A stretch of 64,000 bases of DNA from Distichodus sexfasciatus (lineage: Eukaryota; Chordata; Actinopteri; Characiformes; Distichodontidae): the NCBI GenBank assembly GCA_032718565.1, contig JAVGVS010000012.1:181001-245000 (forward strand), written 5' to 3'. Under the pieces are notes generated by a model. That model had not been told where the DNA came from. It was given only the letters and a program-made list of their open reading frames with translations, and made no database searches. The position numbers and the translations under genes were made by a program. Positions 11,063-23,500 of this stretch are shown here, piece after piece (position 1 is the first letter of the stretch; each line of letters begins with the position of its first letter).

Positions 11063-13283
11063 CTACATCATCAGACCTGACCTAAATATTGCTTTCCTGA
11101 ACCTGTAAAACAGAATGTATCAAGTGCATAAAAATCTTAATTGGCTAAACAATTTATTATTAAAATAATACATAACTGTGCACCAGCAATTTGGCAGAAA
11201 TCTCTAAAGAAATAATTTGGAAGAATCACAACTGAAACCTTTTAAAAAGCAAGCTGACATTTAGCACACAACACACAGGTAAAATAAATACAATAAACAA
11301 GTAACTGAATGGACCATTGTTACTGCTATCAGTGTTGGATCAATATATCCCTTGTTTTTTTCCTGAATTCAAATTCTAAGAACCTATAAAAAAAATCGTA
11401 GACCTCCTTAGCTCCATGCCTTGAATATGCCCTGAAATGCACGAGCCCCCCTCACAGGCGGTGTTTAACTCCTGTCCAAGTGGTCGGAGCGCTGCTTGGA
11501 GGATCCGGGGGCGCCTGTGGCAGCCACATCCCTCTGCAGCTGCTCGGGCCTGTAAAAGTCAGCATGGCTTGGTCAACAGAGATGAAAGAAGAAGCGTAAT
11601 TATTAATTCATTATTAACAACCGGCATTATTTATTAGACCGGGGACTGCGTTGGCCGGTATGTTTGGCTCTCTGTCCAAAGTGGTCCCTCTGCTGATGTG
11701 CAAGAGCCCCAGGCACTTCACATCTCTCCCGATCCCCTCCACCCCATCCCACCGCCACGGTCCGGTGCCAGGCCCGCTCCCCTGAGCAACGTCACCGCGC
11801 ATCTGATGTTCCACCTGAGACGCGGGCGCCGCCGCCGCTCTCCGCACCCGTTTTCTTCTGATCATAAGTGACCAGACGCTTGTAAGCTGCTTGTTCAGGG
11901 GTTCGGGCCTGATTTATATTTAGGGGAGGTTATGCGCTTGGACTTTTTAGCGCAGGAGAGCAAAGGGAACTGGTTCCAAGATGCAGTGGTGGCCCTGGGC
12001 TAAAGGTTGGGCCGCGCGCGAGTCTTGAGCAGGACTTACGGCCCGAGCTGTGATCAGGCCTTATTGATTTTTTTTTTCTTCTCCCCTCTCTCTCTCTGTT
12101 TTTTAGAGCACTTTCAAAGTCATAGGCAGCTTGTTTGTGAATCACAGAGTAATGCACTTCTCGCCTGCGAGTGAAGAAGAGGGTTCCATCTATAAATTAC
12201 AGCGGTTTTTCAATCACTACACGGTTTTGGATATTTCCAACAGCACTTTTGCACGAGCCAAAAAAAAAAAAAAAAAACGGGCGAATATCAATGAGGCCTA
12301 AGTCATTCAGAGAAATGGTTGATTTCGGCAGTGGCGAGGCCGCGGTATTCAAACTAGGAGGAAAAACATCCGTCCAAATGTCAAAATACGCGATTAGCGC
12401 CGGACAAAATGGGGCCGAAATGGGGCGCGGCGGTAACCGGGTCTGCGAGAAGCCATTTGTTTATGGCTATAAAGGGATATTTATGCATTATATATACTTA
12501 AAACTCATTTTAACACAGGAGAGCTTAAGTACTACATAATGGCCAGTACTTTTTCAACTTGGAACCAATCAATAATAGCTGAAAGCACGAATAATTCTAT
12601 TTTCTTGGAGCCACCGGAATGATGAGAAAATGGCTGAAATTGATATGTAACAGAATATTCCAGCAAATGTGGTAGATAAGATTATCATCCCAAAAGCATC
12701 GAGTGCAGGGCACGGAGACAATGCAGGCAGACCGTCTAAAAACTGCAGTGATTGATAATGAAAGGATCTGCGCAGTAACCGCCACGTATCCGCTGCGAAA
12801 CTCAAATACATGGTGATGAATGGTCGAGAGGCCGCGAGCAGCTGCGCCGCGTCCAAGGCCCGAGGAGACGCTCCGGCAGCCATAACAGTTGATGTAAGGC
12901 ACTTTTAGTTAAACGTGCACCCGGCCCGAAGTAAGCTTGGGAGCATTATCTGATGCTGGAAGTGGCAGGAGCTTCCCCACGAGGGTTTGTGCTACAGTCA
13001 AGTCACTACAAACAAGCATGTATTGTATTATTTTAGGGGCATAACAATGTGATTTTTACCAGTGCAAGTGCAATCCTCGTACCAAGATAAATGCAGGCTG
13101 TAAACGGTACATTTTTCAATAATCCTTAAAGCAAAATACTACATTTTATATTGATTTTTAATTTATTGAAATTAAAATGAAGATCTATGATTTTCTTTAG
13201 TATTTACTACATCTTTGGCTATATTTTTATTTTTTAAAATGGGTACTATTTAGTTATTATGCTTCATATTATATTGAACGCAT
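11063..13283. other. Unique block with possible regulatory sequence
   Basis: There is no supportable gene. The part 11430-11880 is GC-rich unique DNA with a TAAT-rich core ('cgtaattattaattcatta' at about 11596) and CpG around 11810-11850. Poly-A lies near 12261-12277. The minus-strand frames of about 100 aa at 12569-12902 have no recognisable domain. 13100-13283 is AT-rich. Confidence 0.4.
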
Positions 13284-13313
13284 TATATTGATACATAGTA
13301 TTGTATCAATATA
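13284..13313. repeat. 12-bp perfect palindromic hairpin at edge of array
   Basis: 'tatattgataca' (13284-13295) and 'tgtatcaatata' (13302-13313) are perfect inverted copies separated by 6 bases. The hairpin directly precedes the 27-bp minisatellite. Confidence 0.9.
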
Positions 13314-13855
13314 AACCTAAACCTGTTCATCCAAAACCCAAACCTGAACCCGTTCATCCAAAACCCCAACCTAAATCTGTTCATCCAAAACCCAAACCTG
13401 AACCTGTTCATCCAAAACCCGAACCTGAACCTGTTCATCCAAAACCTGAGCCTAAACCTGTTCATCCAAAACCCAAACCTGAACCCGTTCATCCAAAACC
13501 CGAACCTAAACCTGTTCATCCAAAGCCTGAGCCTAAACCTGCTAATTCAAAACCCAAACCTAAACCTCTGTCAACCGAACCTGAACCTGTTCATCCAAAA
13601 CCCGAACCTGAACCTGTTCATCCAAAACCCAAATCTGAACCTGTTCATCCAAAACATGAGCCTGAACCTGCTAATTCAAAACCCGAACCTAAACCTGTTC
13701 ATCCAAAACCCGAACCTGAACCTGTTCATCCAAAACCCAAATCTGAACCTGTTCATCCAAAACCTGAGCCTGAACCTGCTAATCCAAAACCTGAGCCTGA
13801 ACCTGCTAATCCAAAACCTGAGCCTAAACCTGTTCATCTGAAACCGGTCTGCTAA
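13314..13855. repeat. 27-bp minisatellite (Pro-Lys-Glu coding-like)
   Basis: About 19 units built on 'gttcatccaaaacccaaacc' + 'tgaacct' keep a multiple-of-three period, so frames stay open. A plus-strand frame at 13301-13855 (184 codons) reads as VHPKPEPEP-type nonapeptides, and the opposite strand is also open at 13283-13519. Variants recur in order: the four-unit series ending in 'gctaatt/cc' appears twice, a 108-bp higher-order period. Open frames on both strands argue for repeat geometry and not a gene. Confidence 0.9.
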
Positions 13856-15117
13856 TCAAGCCTGAACCTCTGTCTGAAATTTCACTGACCAAATTTTTCT
13901 GCTTATAAAATCTTTGCCCAGAAATTCTAGGGCCGATGAACAGACATTCCTCCCTAAAAGAGTTGCACACTGCGTACAGTACACACTCCCCGTTCCGAAT
14001 GTGTGCAGCTGTTTATTTAAAGACGGTCTTCATCCTCAGCTGTATAATTTGAATAATCCCTTCAATATCACTGAAGGATATGGAAACTGAGGTTACTGCA
14101 GTCTGCTTCCATGTAATAATGCTTTAAACGCCCGACATGAAACCTTTTCTGCTTTTCTTAATGCTGCCACAGGCCAAGACACATATAACAACACCCCCGA
14201 CCAGTGTCGGATAAAAACAAATTTGCATGAATGCAGCAGGCAGGTCTCACTTGACCATATGGCGAGCCCCGACGCTGGAGCACTCGCCTTGAGATCCACT
14301 TCAGCGCGGAGGAGAAAGGCCTCGGTTAACAGCAATTTAAGCAGAACTAAGGGCTCCGTCCGAAGCCTCCTGTTCTGGCGTTAGACCTTAAAGGATGCGC
14401 TGCCTTTCTGCAGGCGGATAAATGACAGCTTTCTCGGTACACCGAGAGCGTATACGTCTCGCTCCTCTTCCTCTTGCTGAAGGACACTTGACAATAACAT
14501 ACAAGCAAATCCGCTTTGTCGACTCCGATAGCGTCAATAGCCTTCATAACACGTTAGCAATAAAAGTAAAAAAAAAAGCGTCGTGAACTTTTGCAAATCT
14601 GAGTTTGTTTTTTGTTTTTCCCACGGCGATAGCTGACAAGTGTCCTGTTCTGTTGGCATTCAGGACAGATTCCCAGGCGATGTAATTTAAATTTTTCAGC
14701 AACAAAAAAACAAGGGGGTTGTCCCGTCTTATTTCATCATAAACACCTTGGGAGGCAAATGTTAAACGCTGTTTAGGTCACCTCTCTTGACCTCGTGCAA
14801 TCTATCTTCTTTATCACTGTCACAGAATCCAGGGTTGGAGGACCGTGCCGCTGAGACATCTGGCCTCTCCTCTCTTTGGCGGATCAACGCTTCATTACTC
14901 AAATGTTGGTGGAGTGAAAAAAACAACGACGACGAAGGAGATTAAAAGAGGAACAGTATTATTGATGCACTGCTTAAAGGAGAACTGTAGGACGCTGGGA
15001 AGAGAGGAATATTGAAATTAATCTGGGTTTTCATGCAACAAAAATAGTCCACGCTTTTCAGGGATCAGTGACAGTGCGTCTCTATTCTATACATAAACTA
15101 ATATCCCAAGCCACACA
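13856..15117. other. Unique intergenic sequence
   Basis: There is no gene. The interval is mixed-composition unique DNA. The 80-aa and 66-aa minus-strand frames at 14093-14547 show no recognisable feature. Confidence 0.4.
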
Positions 15118-15300
15118 AAATCTGTAAACTTGGGGTGTAACGATACATCAATCTATTCGATGATCAACGAGTAAACAGCATCAATCCAAAAAGAAAATAT
15201 CAGTCAGACACCATACTTTTAGCAAAGTTATTTTTATTTAAACAGAATATCATTTTTCATTTAATGAATGTATAAATAGACTGGATATATAATTCTTTTC
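15118..15300. mobile_element. hAT-like terminal fragment
   Basis: 'cttggggtgtaacgatacat' followed by 'cgatgatcaacg' resembles the 'GGGGTGTAACGRTACA' termini of fish hAT elements. Only one end is seen, and the LINE tail that follows may have replaced the rest. Confidence 0.35.
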
Positions 15301-15612
15301 ATACTATACCTGTTTCTAACTCCTTGCACATCAGTGTAAAGGTGTAAGAATAAAATTTCCACATTGTAGGTAATACTGCATCCGAACTGTCTCTCTAGCT
15401 CTAGTTCTAGTTTAAAAGTTATATTTAATATTCATCTGGTTAAAATCATATATTTTGTACTTCATTTTATTATTGTTTATTCCATCTGCCTATTGTTCTT
15501 TGTTCCCTTTTTCCTACTGCACTGTAAAAACTGCAGCCACGTCGTCTTGTCTCTCTGTATATCTGTACCGTATATAGCAGAGATGACAAAATTACTTTGA
15601 CTTTGACTTGAG
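15301..15612 (+). mobile_element. CR1/Rex-like LINE 3' tail
   Basis: It contains 'ctagttctagtttaaaag' once, then 'tgcactgtaaaaactgcagc', 'cgtcttgtctctctgta', 'tatagcagagatgacaa' and a terminal 'actttgactttgactt'. The same ordered motifs occur at 43.7-44.6 kb (plus strand) and 39.9-40.1 kb (minus strand). Here the 'ctagtttaaa' segment is single-copy. Confidence 0.7.
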
Positions 15613-17103
15613 ATGTGTGATGAGTTCAGGAATAAAAACGTCAAATAATATTTCAGCTGCCTGTTTGTGATTTGATATGAATGGAAGTGATTATGTTAAA
15701 TCTGCATGTGATATTGAGCACTGGCTCCGCAGAAGTTAATCCAAATCAAATCATATTGTAACAAGCTTTGTGGTATCGGCTCGCTGAATTGACATGAAAT
15801 CATTTTAAACCTTAAACTCCTGCTGTTACTGTGCAGCGACGCCGCCCGGCCCGGCAAACCTTGGCTCTCCGGAATTACACCAGCAGTCTGAAACACGAGT
15901 GAATCTCTCTATTCTATTATTGGCCAACGCAGAGTTCTCAAGAGGTGCAAATCACCGGTTAGTAAAGCACCGAGGCCCTCGTAATTACACTCGGACTAGC
16001 ATCACCGGGAGCCAAGCCCCTGGCTGATTAGGCCTCTTTCCTGTAACTGTTATTGTGTTCACCGTTCTTAATCAACAGAAACCATAATTAGGACTTTAGC
16101 TGAGACACAGCCTCCGGTTCACTTTGAGAACTAAGCCAGATGGCAGGCTTGGTTATGAATTAAGCTTATATTCTCCAGTGAAATGTCTCAGGGCTCTATT
16201 TTGCGGTATATTCTTGACTTTTCCCCTCTTTCGTACTGCTTGTGCCGTGTGAAAATAGTTAACATACTCTTTCGCCCGATTTGAACTCGTATGCAGAGAG
16301 GCAAATTTATGAGCCGCTCCTGCTGCAGGGAACCTACACCATTCTCTCCTCTCTCGCTCGTTCTCCCTCTCTCTTGCACAATGAAGTGTGGTTCAGCTAA
16401 ACCTTAGCTATGAGCTGGAAACAGAGAGGTCAGACAGACGGCTCCCGTCGTCCTGCTATGAAGAAGACAGAGGACGCCATTGTCTTCAGTGAAACGTACA
16501 GTCTAAAATGAGAGAAATAAATCAACAGATACGTGACAAAAACACATTAGATCATGCACATATCCTGGGCGAGCCCTTCATTGGTCCACATACCTCCAGG
16601 GAAAAATGTGCTAATAAGCTGAATCAAATGGCTGGGCAGCAGCTCTCCTGAAGGACTCGCCCGCAGTCTTCTGGCTAATTATTTCAAATGTGCAGCTGAA
16701 ACAAAATTAGAACGGCGGAGCGTCGGACTAACCTGGCTTTTCATCTCTGGCTCATATAAAATAATAAAAAAAACCTGCAACCTTTGTATGGCTCATTTTA
16801 CCTGAAGGCTGTCTGCTGGAGACGGGAATAAACAATACTTTCACTCAGGGTACAGAAACACATCTGAAAGATGGGACTTTATGGGCAGTGACATGCCGCT
16901 GCTAAGTTTCCCCAACCCGGCTGTGCAGCAACACAGAGAGATCACGCTGGAGCCTCATAGCCAGCCATTCCTTTATAGTCTTGACAAATGCTAGTCTTGA
17001 AAAATAACATAATAGCTAATAGTTATTATGCTCTTTAAATTAATTTAACAATAAACATAAATAAAATACACATATACGTTTAATAGAAATACACATACCT
17101 ATA
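15613..17103. other. Unique block, possibly regulatory
   Basis: There is no gene. 15880-16180 is transposon-free, with 'cgtaattacactcgg' (15979) and 'aaccataattaggac' (16080) cores resembling homeodomain sites. Similar texture continues to about 16700. After 16990 the sequence becomes AT-rich before the TA array. Confidence 0.35.
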
Positions 17104-17118
17104 TATACAGTATATATA

Positions 17119-17186
<68 letters not shown>
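17104..17186. repeat. (TA)n microsatellite
   Basis: This is an almost pure alternating TA tract. Its open frames (YIYIYI) are repeat translation only. Confidence 0.95.
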
Positions 17187-17188
<2 letters not shown>

Positions 17189-17228
17189 ATATAGCTATAG
17201 TATATCTACTTATACATAGAGAGATACA

Positions 17229-17252
17229 AGAAGTGTCTCTCTCTCTCTCTCT

Positions 17253-17290
<38 letters not shown>

Positions 17291-17968
17291 TATGACAAAC
17301 AGACAGACAGACAGTAAGACAGACAGACAGACAGAACAGACAGAGAGAGATGGAGCAGACGAGCAGAAAGACAGATATAGACAGACAGTTGAGCAGAAGG
17401 AACAGACAGACAGTTGGGCAAACAGACAGATACACAGACAGACAGTTAGGCAAACAGACAGATAGACAGACAGAGAGATAGACAGACAGTTAAGGCAGAC
17501 AAACAGACAGACAGTATGACAAACAGGCGGGACAGTAAGACAGACGAACAAAGAGCGGATAGACAGACGAACCAGAATGACAGACGGAGCAGCAAAAGAA
17601 GAGACAGACACAGACAGACCAGACAGTAGGATGAATGGAGCAGACAGTTGAGCAGACAGACGAACCGAAGTTAGGCGAAGACAGACAGACGAACAGACAG
17701 ACACTTAGGCAGACAGACAGACAGTATGACAAACAGAATGACGAACAGACAGAGATAAGAACAGACATGCAATGCGGAGCAGACGGAGCACAGACGGTAG
17801 AAGACAGACAGACGGTAAGGCGGACAGACAGAAAGACAGACAGACAGAGAGACAGACAGACAGAGAGTTGACAGACAGACAGTAAGACGGATAGACAGTC
17901 AGACAGAAACACAGACAGGCAGTTAGACGGATAGACAAATATACAGTAAGAGCGGACATTAAGACAGA
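17229..17968. repeat. Long degenerate (GACA)n array
   Basis: About 740 bases of 'gacagacagaca' are interspersed with variants such as 'cagttgagcag', 'gacagtatgac' and 'gacagtaagac'. Reverse-strand translations give repetitive Ser/Val/Cys/Leu frames of 88-164 aa, which are not genes. GACA/GATA arrays are the Bkm-type satellites known from vertebrates. Confidence 0.95.
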
Positions 17969-19225
17969 CATATTGTGACTCTCTGTTCTCTTTTAAATAT
18001 TAATTTAAGGAGAAATCACAGTCTGTCTGTTTATCTATCTATCTACACTTATTTCTATCTATCTTCAGATCTACCCATCTATCCTGCTACTTCATCTGAT
18101 TTGATCTCACAAACTTTAAGAAACAGGAATATTATCTGAACCATATGAACATGAACATGTAAAACTTCAACGCTGTTGACTCCTGTAGGCTGCTACAAAT
18201 AGAGAAATAATCACCGCATATAAAAGCTACTTTAAACACACACACACACGTTAGAGGCTGTGAGTCACATGTAACTGACCACAAGTTGAATCATCATCGC
18301 CGACATCGCCACGGCATTCGCACTGCCGTCGTTTGGCCTCAAACCGTAGGAGGGGGCAGCCGGCTACTATGTTGACCTTTGCCCTCTTCTCCTCTTGCCT
18401 ACAATCAGTTCTGCCGCTGAGCACTGGCTTTGTGCTCTCAATGACACCGCGCTCCCCGGAACGCAATACGGGTCGCTTCAATGGACTCAGCCGAGACTCA
18501 TCCTTCGTCATCCGAAGCTTTTGAATCTCCGGCCCTGCACCTGGACTCAACAGTGACCCTTTGCAGTAGTGGAGTCTTGAGAGGAGAGAGACGGAACAGC
18601 CTCTTTTTTTGCGACTGTGGGGGGGGGAAGGGGGCATAGTGTGACCTCCAGTAAGAGTTTCAGAGGTAGGGGGGCTGAGGAGCCGGCCTCTGTGCGGATG
18701 TACACCACGGACCATTTACATCGGCCCACTGCACCCTAGAGAGTACCCTTTTAAGATTGGAGCGATTTCAATGTTCTAGATCAGTAGGTCAAATAAGTCA
18801 TGGCCCGAAATTCCAGCTCGGCCCCGGTAAATTTGCGGACGTTTTGACAAAACTGTGCTGTACATCACGGCTTCGGTTTCCTAAGACAGGTCACGCGGCG
18901 GAGCCACGGCTTGGTGGGTTTTGCCTAAAAAAAAGTGGGGGGAGGGGGGGCGCTTTACCTGGAGGACAGAGCTAATGACCTCATAGCTCTTCTGTCCTCT
19001 CCGTTGCCAGCCGCAGCCTGCACACAATTTATATTAGCGTGACCGATGTGTATCGCTATACATCAGCCAATTTGATACTCAGCAAGTTCATATGGTTCTC
19101 ATATAGGGTCTAAAATATATATTATATATAAAATAAATAAAGCACAGCAGGGCTCGTCTGAGTGGAAACTGCGGAGATCTTCACCGCATGATTTACACAA
19201 AACCTGCCAACGCAGCGATAAATCA
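17969..19225. other. Spacer between the two GACA arrays
   Basis: A degenerate (TCTA) patch lies at 18022-18070 and a (CA) run at 18237-18250. 18290-18960 is GC-rich unique sequence in which a 154-codon minus-strand frame (18251-18715) shows no domain. A TA-rich patch lies at 19105-19135. Confidence 0.45.
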
Positions 19226-19697
19226 TGTCCATTAAAAGGCAGAAAGACAGATAAACACACAGTAAGACAGACAGAGAGACAGTAAGACAGATAGACATAT
19301 ATAGACAGACTGAGACGAACCCGGGCCGACAGTAAAAGAGCGGGATGAACAGACAGGGTGAATGGGGCGGACAGGCGGATAGGCGGACAGAGCGGATAGG
19401 CGGACGGGTGGATGGACAGATGAATGACGTTGAACAGACAGACAAGTAGGATGAACAGATATACAGACAGACAGGCATACACAGATACAGACAGACGAAT
19501 AGACGGACAGACAGACTGACAGACAGACGGATCGACAGACAGACAGTAGATAGACAGACAGTCAGACAGACGGACACATGGACAGAAAGATAGACAGATA
19601 GACAGATAGACAGACGGACAGACAGACAGACAGACAGTAAGATAGACAGATATACAGACAGACAGACATACACACATACAGACAGACAGACAGTATA
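19226..19697. repeat. Second degenerate (GACA)n array
   Basis: This array has the same GACA composition as the array 1.3 kb upstream, with interior variants ('ggcggatagg', 'gaacagacag'). It ends just before a TIR element. The 207- and 261-codon minus-strand frames crossing it are repeat translations. Confidence 0.95.
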
Positions 19698-19706
19698 TAC
19701 TATATG

Positions 19707-20332
19707 TGACCCTCCACGGCAAAAGCAGTCACTTGTCACAACAGAGGTTTCCGAGAAAAACAAGCGTTTATGTTGCGTGGGGTAAATTTTGAGATTTTTG
19801 TTTTTAGTGTTTTGAAACAGTGGAAGGTCTATACTGTGCTGTTGTGAATAAATTCGTGAAAAGCACCTTTCCATCCTAAAGCGTGACTTTCTTGAGGTGA
19901 GATTCAATTCAGCAGAATGTTAAAAGTTTCTGTTTGACCGCTCTACGCCTAATATTCGCTAAATCCACTGGTTGACTAGCATGAAGATATTTCCTCCGGA
20001 ATCGATCTTAGGTCTCGAGTTCAGTTAACCTTGCTTGGGTAGGCTATCCGTGTGGCTGTGAATGCAGCGTGAGCTACCGTAAATACCAAGCGTGGCAGCG
20101 ACCGCTGGCGTCTGTGAGTGCTACGTCGATAGTAAACTTCAAAGGCAGATTTCTCCGTTTCTCACTTGGCGTGACAGGAGAAACCCGACTCCTTTGAATG
20201 TTGATATCTCAGTCAGATGTCTCATTCATTCCATATAGGTATCGTTTTGAAGCTTGATTTATGCCCTTTTATGAAAACATCATAAATCAATTTTGGAAAC
20301 TAAATAGCGACTGGTTTTGCGGTGGAGGGTCA
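19707..20332. mobile_element. TIR element 'tgaccctccac', non-autonomous
   Basis: The ends 'tgaccctccacggcaaaa' (19707-19724) and the reverse complement 'ttttgcggtggagggtca' (20315-20332) match at 17 of 18 positions. The flanks 'tatatg' and 'taaatg' match at 5 of 6 and may be a target duplication. The 626-bp interior has no transposase. The superfamily is not assigned. Confidence 0.75.
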
Positions 20333-20333
20333 T

Positions 20334-20519
20334 AAATGTGAGCATTGCGTTTGACCCATCTGTGAACGGGGGGCAGCTTTTTGGCGCTTCGGGGAGCAGT
20401 GCTTGGGGATGGTATCTTTCTCATGAGGACCTCAGTTGTACCTTTTAGCTGTCCGGGACTTGAACCGGCAACCTTCTCCGATCGCGAACCAATTCCTACC
20501 TGTTCGCTACAAGGTGCCC
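20334..20519 (-). mobile_element. tRNA-derived SINE, copy 4 (truncated)
   Basis: The reverse-strand family body ('gcgtttgacccatctgtg', 'gggagcagtgcttggggat') runs to a decayed tRNA head. The family 3' tail is absent. The copy begins right at the edge of the TIR element, and the missing part is not found on that element's other side. Confidence 0.75.
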
Positions 20520-23500
20520 TGGCAAGAAAAAATGTTTTGTTTTCTAGATCTTCGATGTTCTCAAGTTAATTTCTGACAAAAACTAAAATGAAATGAGGCT
20601 TTGAGAAGGAAAACGTTATGGGAATCAGGGCTCAATCACAGTTACCGTCCTAATTCACGTGACCCGTTGGTGAGTGTCGGAATGTTGTGAGAGTCCTACT
20701 CCGTGCCACCGCATATGTGCAGAATAAACAGCGAACTCAAATATGCACTAAGCGCCTGTCGACCGCAAACACAGGCGATCCTCGCTGGTCATTCCCCCCA
20801 GGCTGCTCGAGTGCATCTTCATACGCAGACGCCGGCCTGTGACACACGAACAGCGAGTCCGCTCAGCCTGAGGTGGAAATGAATCAGATCAAGAAAAGCA
20901 TCCTTTCGCAGTTTATTACTGAGAAACCAGCTCCTTGCAACGGACCGGGCAGGGCGGCGCGCTCAGAGGCGCTCGGACCTCTGGGTAAGAGATCTCGGTT
21001 GTGTCGGTTGTTAATAGGCTGGAGCCAAGCTCATTGGCTTCGCCCGGAGGCTGAGCGCATGTCGTGCAGTCAGCTGCCACCAGGCCTCCGGATTTCGCAC
21101 ATGTGAAATTGGCAAAAAGGGAGCAGATGTGTCTTTCAACTCCCACCAATAAAAGTTGGGGTTTTGTGTAACACAACAACACACACACAAACACACACTT
21201 TTATTCTCAAACAAAAGAACCAAGTTAACTCTCAGAGGCAGGGGTGATCCATTTTTTACAAAAGATTAGGCCACCCTTCTGTGAAGAAACTGCGCACTGT
21301 TTGGTATCACAGACCTTTATTTATTTTCAGCCTTCTCTTTCTTCTCTCTCTCCCCCCTTCGTCTTTTAATTAATTTTTTATCTCCCGCGTGTGACTCCAG
21401 CTCATCGCTGGCCTGCCCTCCTTGGAGAATGTCTCAATGTTCTCCAGCGTGAAATGAAGACATAGGAATTTTTAAGCCACCTCCCAGTCAGGACTCCCGA
21501 TTTGTTTATTCATCCTTCACGCCTCCTTTTTCTGCCATCCTCTAGTCAATTTTGCATCTTGCCTCCCGTGAAACCCAGCGCCGCTGCTTGTCCCGGGCTG
21601 ACGCCACCGAGCTGCCCTTCTCCCCCTCGTCCTCCTCGTCCTCCTCCTCACCGTCGCCACCACACACCTCTCGGTAACAAGTTTCACGCCCGGTTCATTA
21701 TCGCAATTAAACCGTCTTTGCAGTTCTTCAAGGTCAACTTCTTACCGTCTGGTAAAGGCAGGTAGTGCCTCCATATACGTAAAACCGTCGACGCCGACCT
21801 CTTTCAAAACTAAGAGCGGGCTTTTATCCAGCCGCCATTAAGCTTAGCGTGGGGTTGGCGTCCGTTAAAGACGCGTCTAAGGAAATTGGAGGCGAGTGAC
21901 GGGCAGCAGCGTATGAATTTGTAATTACGTGCACATAGCGTCATTCCACATTCTTCATCGTGACAGCGTGCGGCGAATGCATCAGAAGTGGGATAACGAT
22001 ATAATAATCCCATCAGTACCGCTGTACTGTTTTTCGGACTTTCCTGGAAGTTGGGTCTGATCTTCCACCACCTAACAAGACGCTTTGCGAGCTTGACCTT
22101 GGGTTGATATTTTAAAGGCCTTTGTTTGGGTTTAGCCATGTTTTTCAATTACAGCAGCCATTAAAACCCTGCAAAGTGTCATAAAAAGGCACCTCCCTGT
22201 ATATTTCGGAAGTGCCCAGGATCTGCGATCCTGACAGATCAGTGAGTAAAAGCAGGCGCCAGCCTTTGTGTCGAACGGAGGTCGGAAACAAAACACCTGT
22301 GGGTGGAAGCTGGGTGATCTGGCTGGTTTTGCACCTAAGGGACTGCGAGATGCTGGGAACCCTCTGTTGCTCTCAACACAGAGAGGTTTGTTAGTTTTTC
22401 TCTGGAAGCTTTCCGCTTCCAGCGGATGAAACTCTTACAGTACAAAAGCCAGCGCAAAAGAGCCGTAATTATCGCTTTGATCTGGGATTAATTACGAACA
22501 AAAGCCCACGTCTAATTGCTTTATTCGCCTTTTCATAAAATATGCTTTCTTGTTCTTTGCCGAGCTGTCGGCTGTAATTAGAAAAAGAGGGCCTTCAGGC
22601 GCGGCGGGAGGCGGCGAGAGCCGACTGACAGCAGCCCAATTATTCTTCACAGTTTAGTGGGTTAACAGGCAATTGCTCTCATGATCCGTTTCAGCTAATT
22701 TTCCAAGAAATCTGTAGGGTTTAAAACGTTAACTAACTGGCATCTCTGTTTGTCAGCTGCTGAAAGATTGATGAAATGCAAGCAAGTGGATTGAAAGCTG
22801 GTGTCATCGCTGGCAAAGATCCGAAAAGCCGTCCACGTCAAGCAGACTCCCTCTCTTTAGCGTTGCACCGATCACACAGTAGTTTCAATTGGGTTTATTC
22901 CTTGATCTTGCCAAGTCGTTAATAAAGTCAGACAGGTTGAATGTAATATCAGAAAACATGCCAGCCATACCTCACCATTACCTTAAGGTTGCAGGCCTGA
23001 GCTGCAAAATGATGACAAGAAAGTGACCTTCCATGGGAAGAGGATGTGACATTTTGTGCACGAATGACTTTAAGACAGAGAAATTTGTTCTTTCCTCAGA
23101 CACACTCTTCTGCTTTGGAAGCTAGAATACAAAGGAGTTGTTTTAGTGTGATAAAAGACAGCTACAACAGCAGCAACAATGCTTTACAAGCTTTTAAGAC
23201 AAAAGCAATGTTATTGCATGAAAAAAGCTTTACCGAGAAAAGTTGCGTTTAGCCCAAGACTTGGCAAAACAGGACGATCTGCACGGCAACAGCCACCCCT
23301 GCTTACGAAGTGTCTGCAACAGCTTTATCAAGTTAGATATTACAGCTGGATTTGCTGAGTTATTCCTAAATTATAATAAATACTAGACCGTGACTCCGGG
23401 TTTAACGGGTTAAACAACTTAGCTGTGGAAAAAAAAAAGTTTTGCATAAAAACAACACAAAAGTTTTTTTTTTTTTTTTTACATCTTGAAGACACTTTTC

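Noticed and set aside
17121..17912. Several Ser/Val/Cys/Leu-rich frames of 88-164 aa as cysteine-rich proteins
   Set aside because: They are direct translations of the GACA array in different frames.
19099..19907. 207- and 261-codon minus-strand frames
   Set aside because: They are driven by the second GACA array and run into a TIR element.
20873..21010. Frame ending at 'ctgggtaagag' as a first coding exon
   Set aside because: Only a donor-like site supports it; there is no promoter, partner exon or recognisable peptide.
21810..22148. 112-codon basic minus-strand frame as a ribosomal-like small protein
   Set aside because: No family match by eye and no start or splice context; the surrounding DNA looks non-coding.
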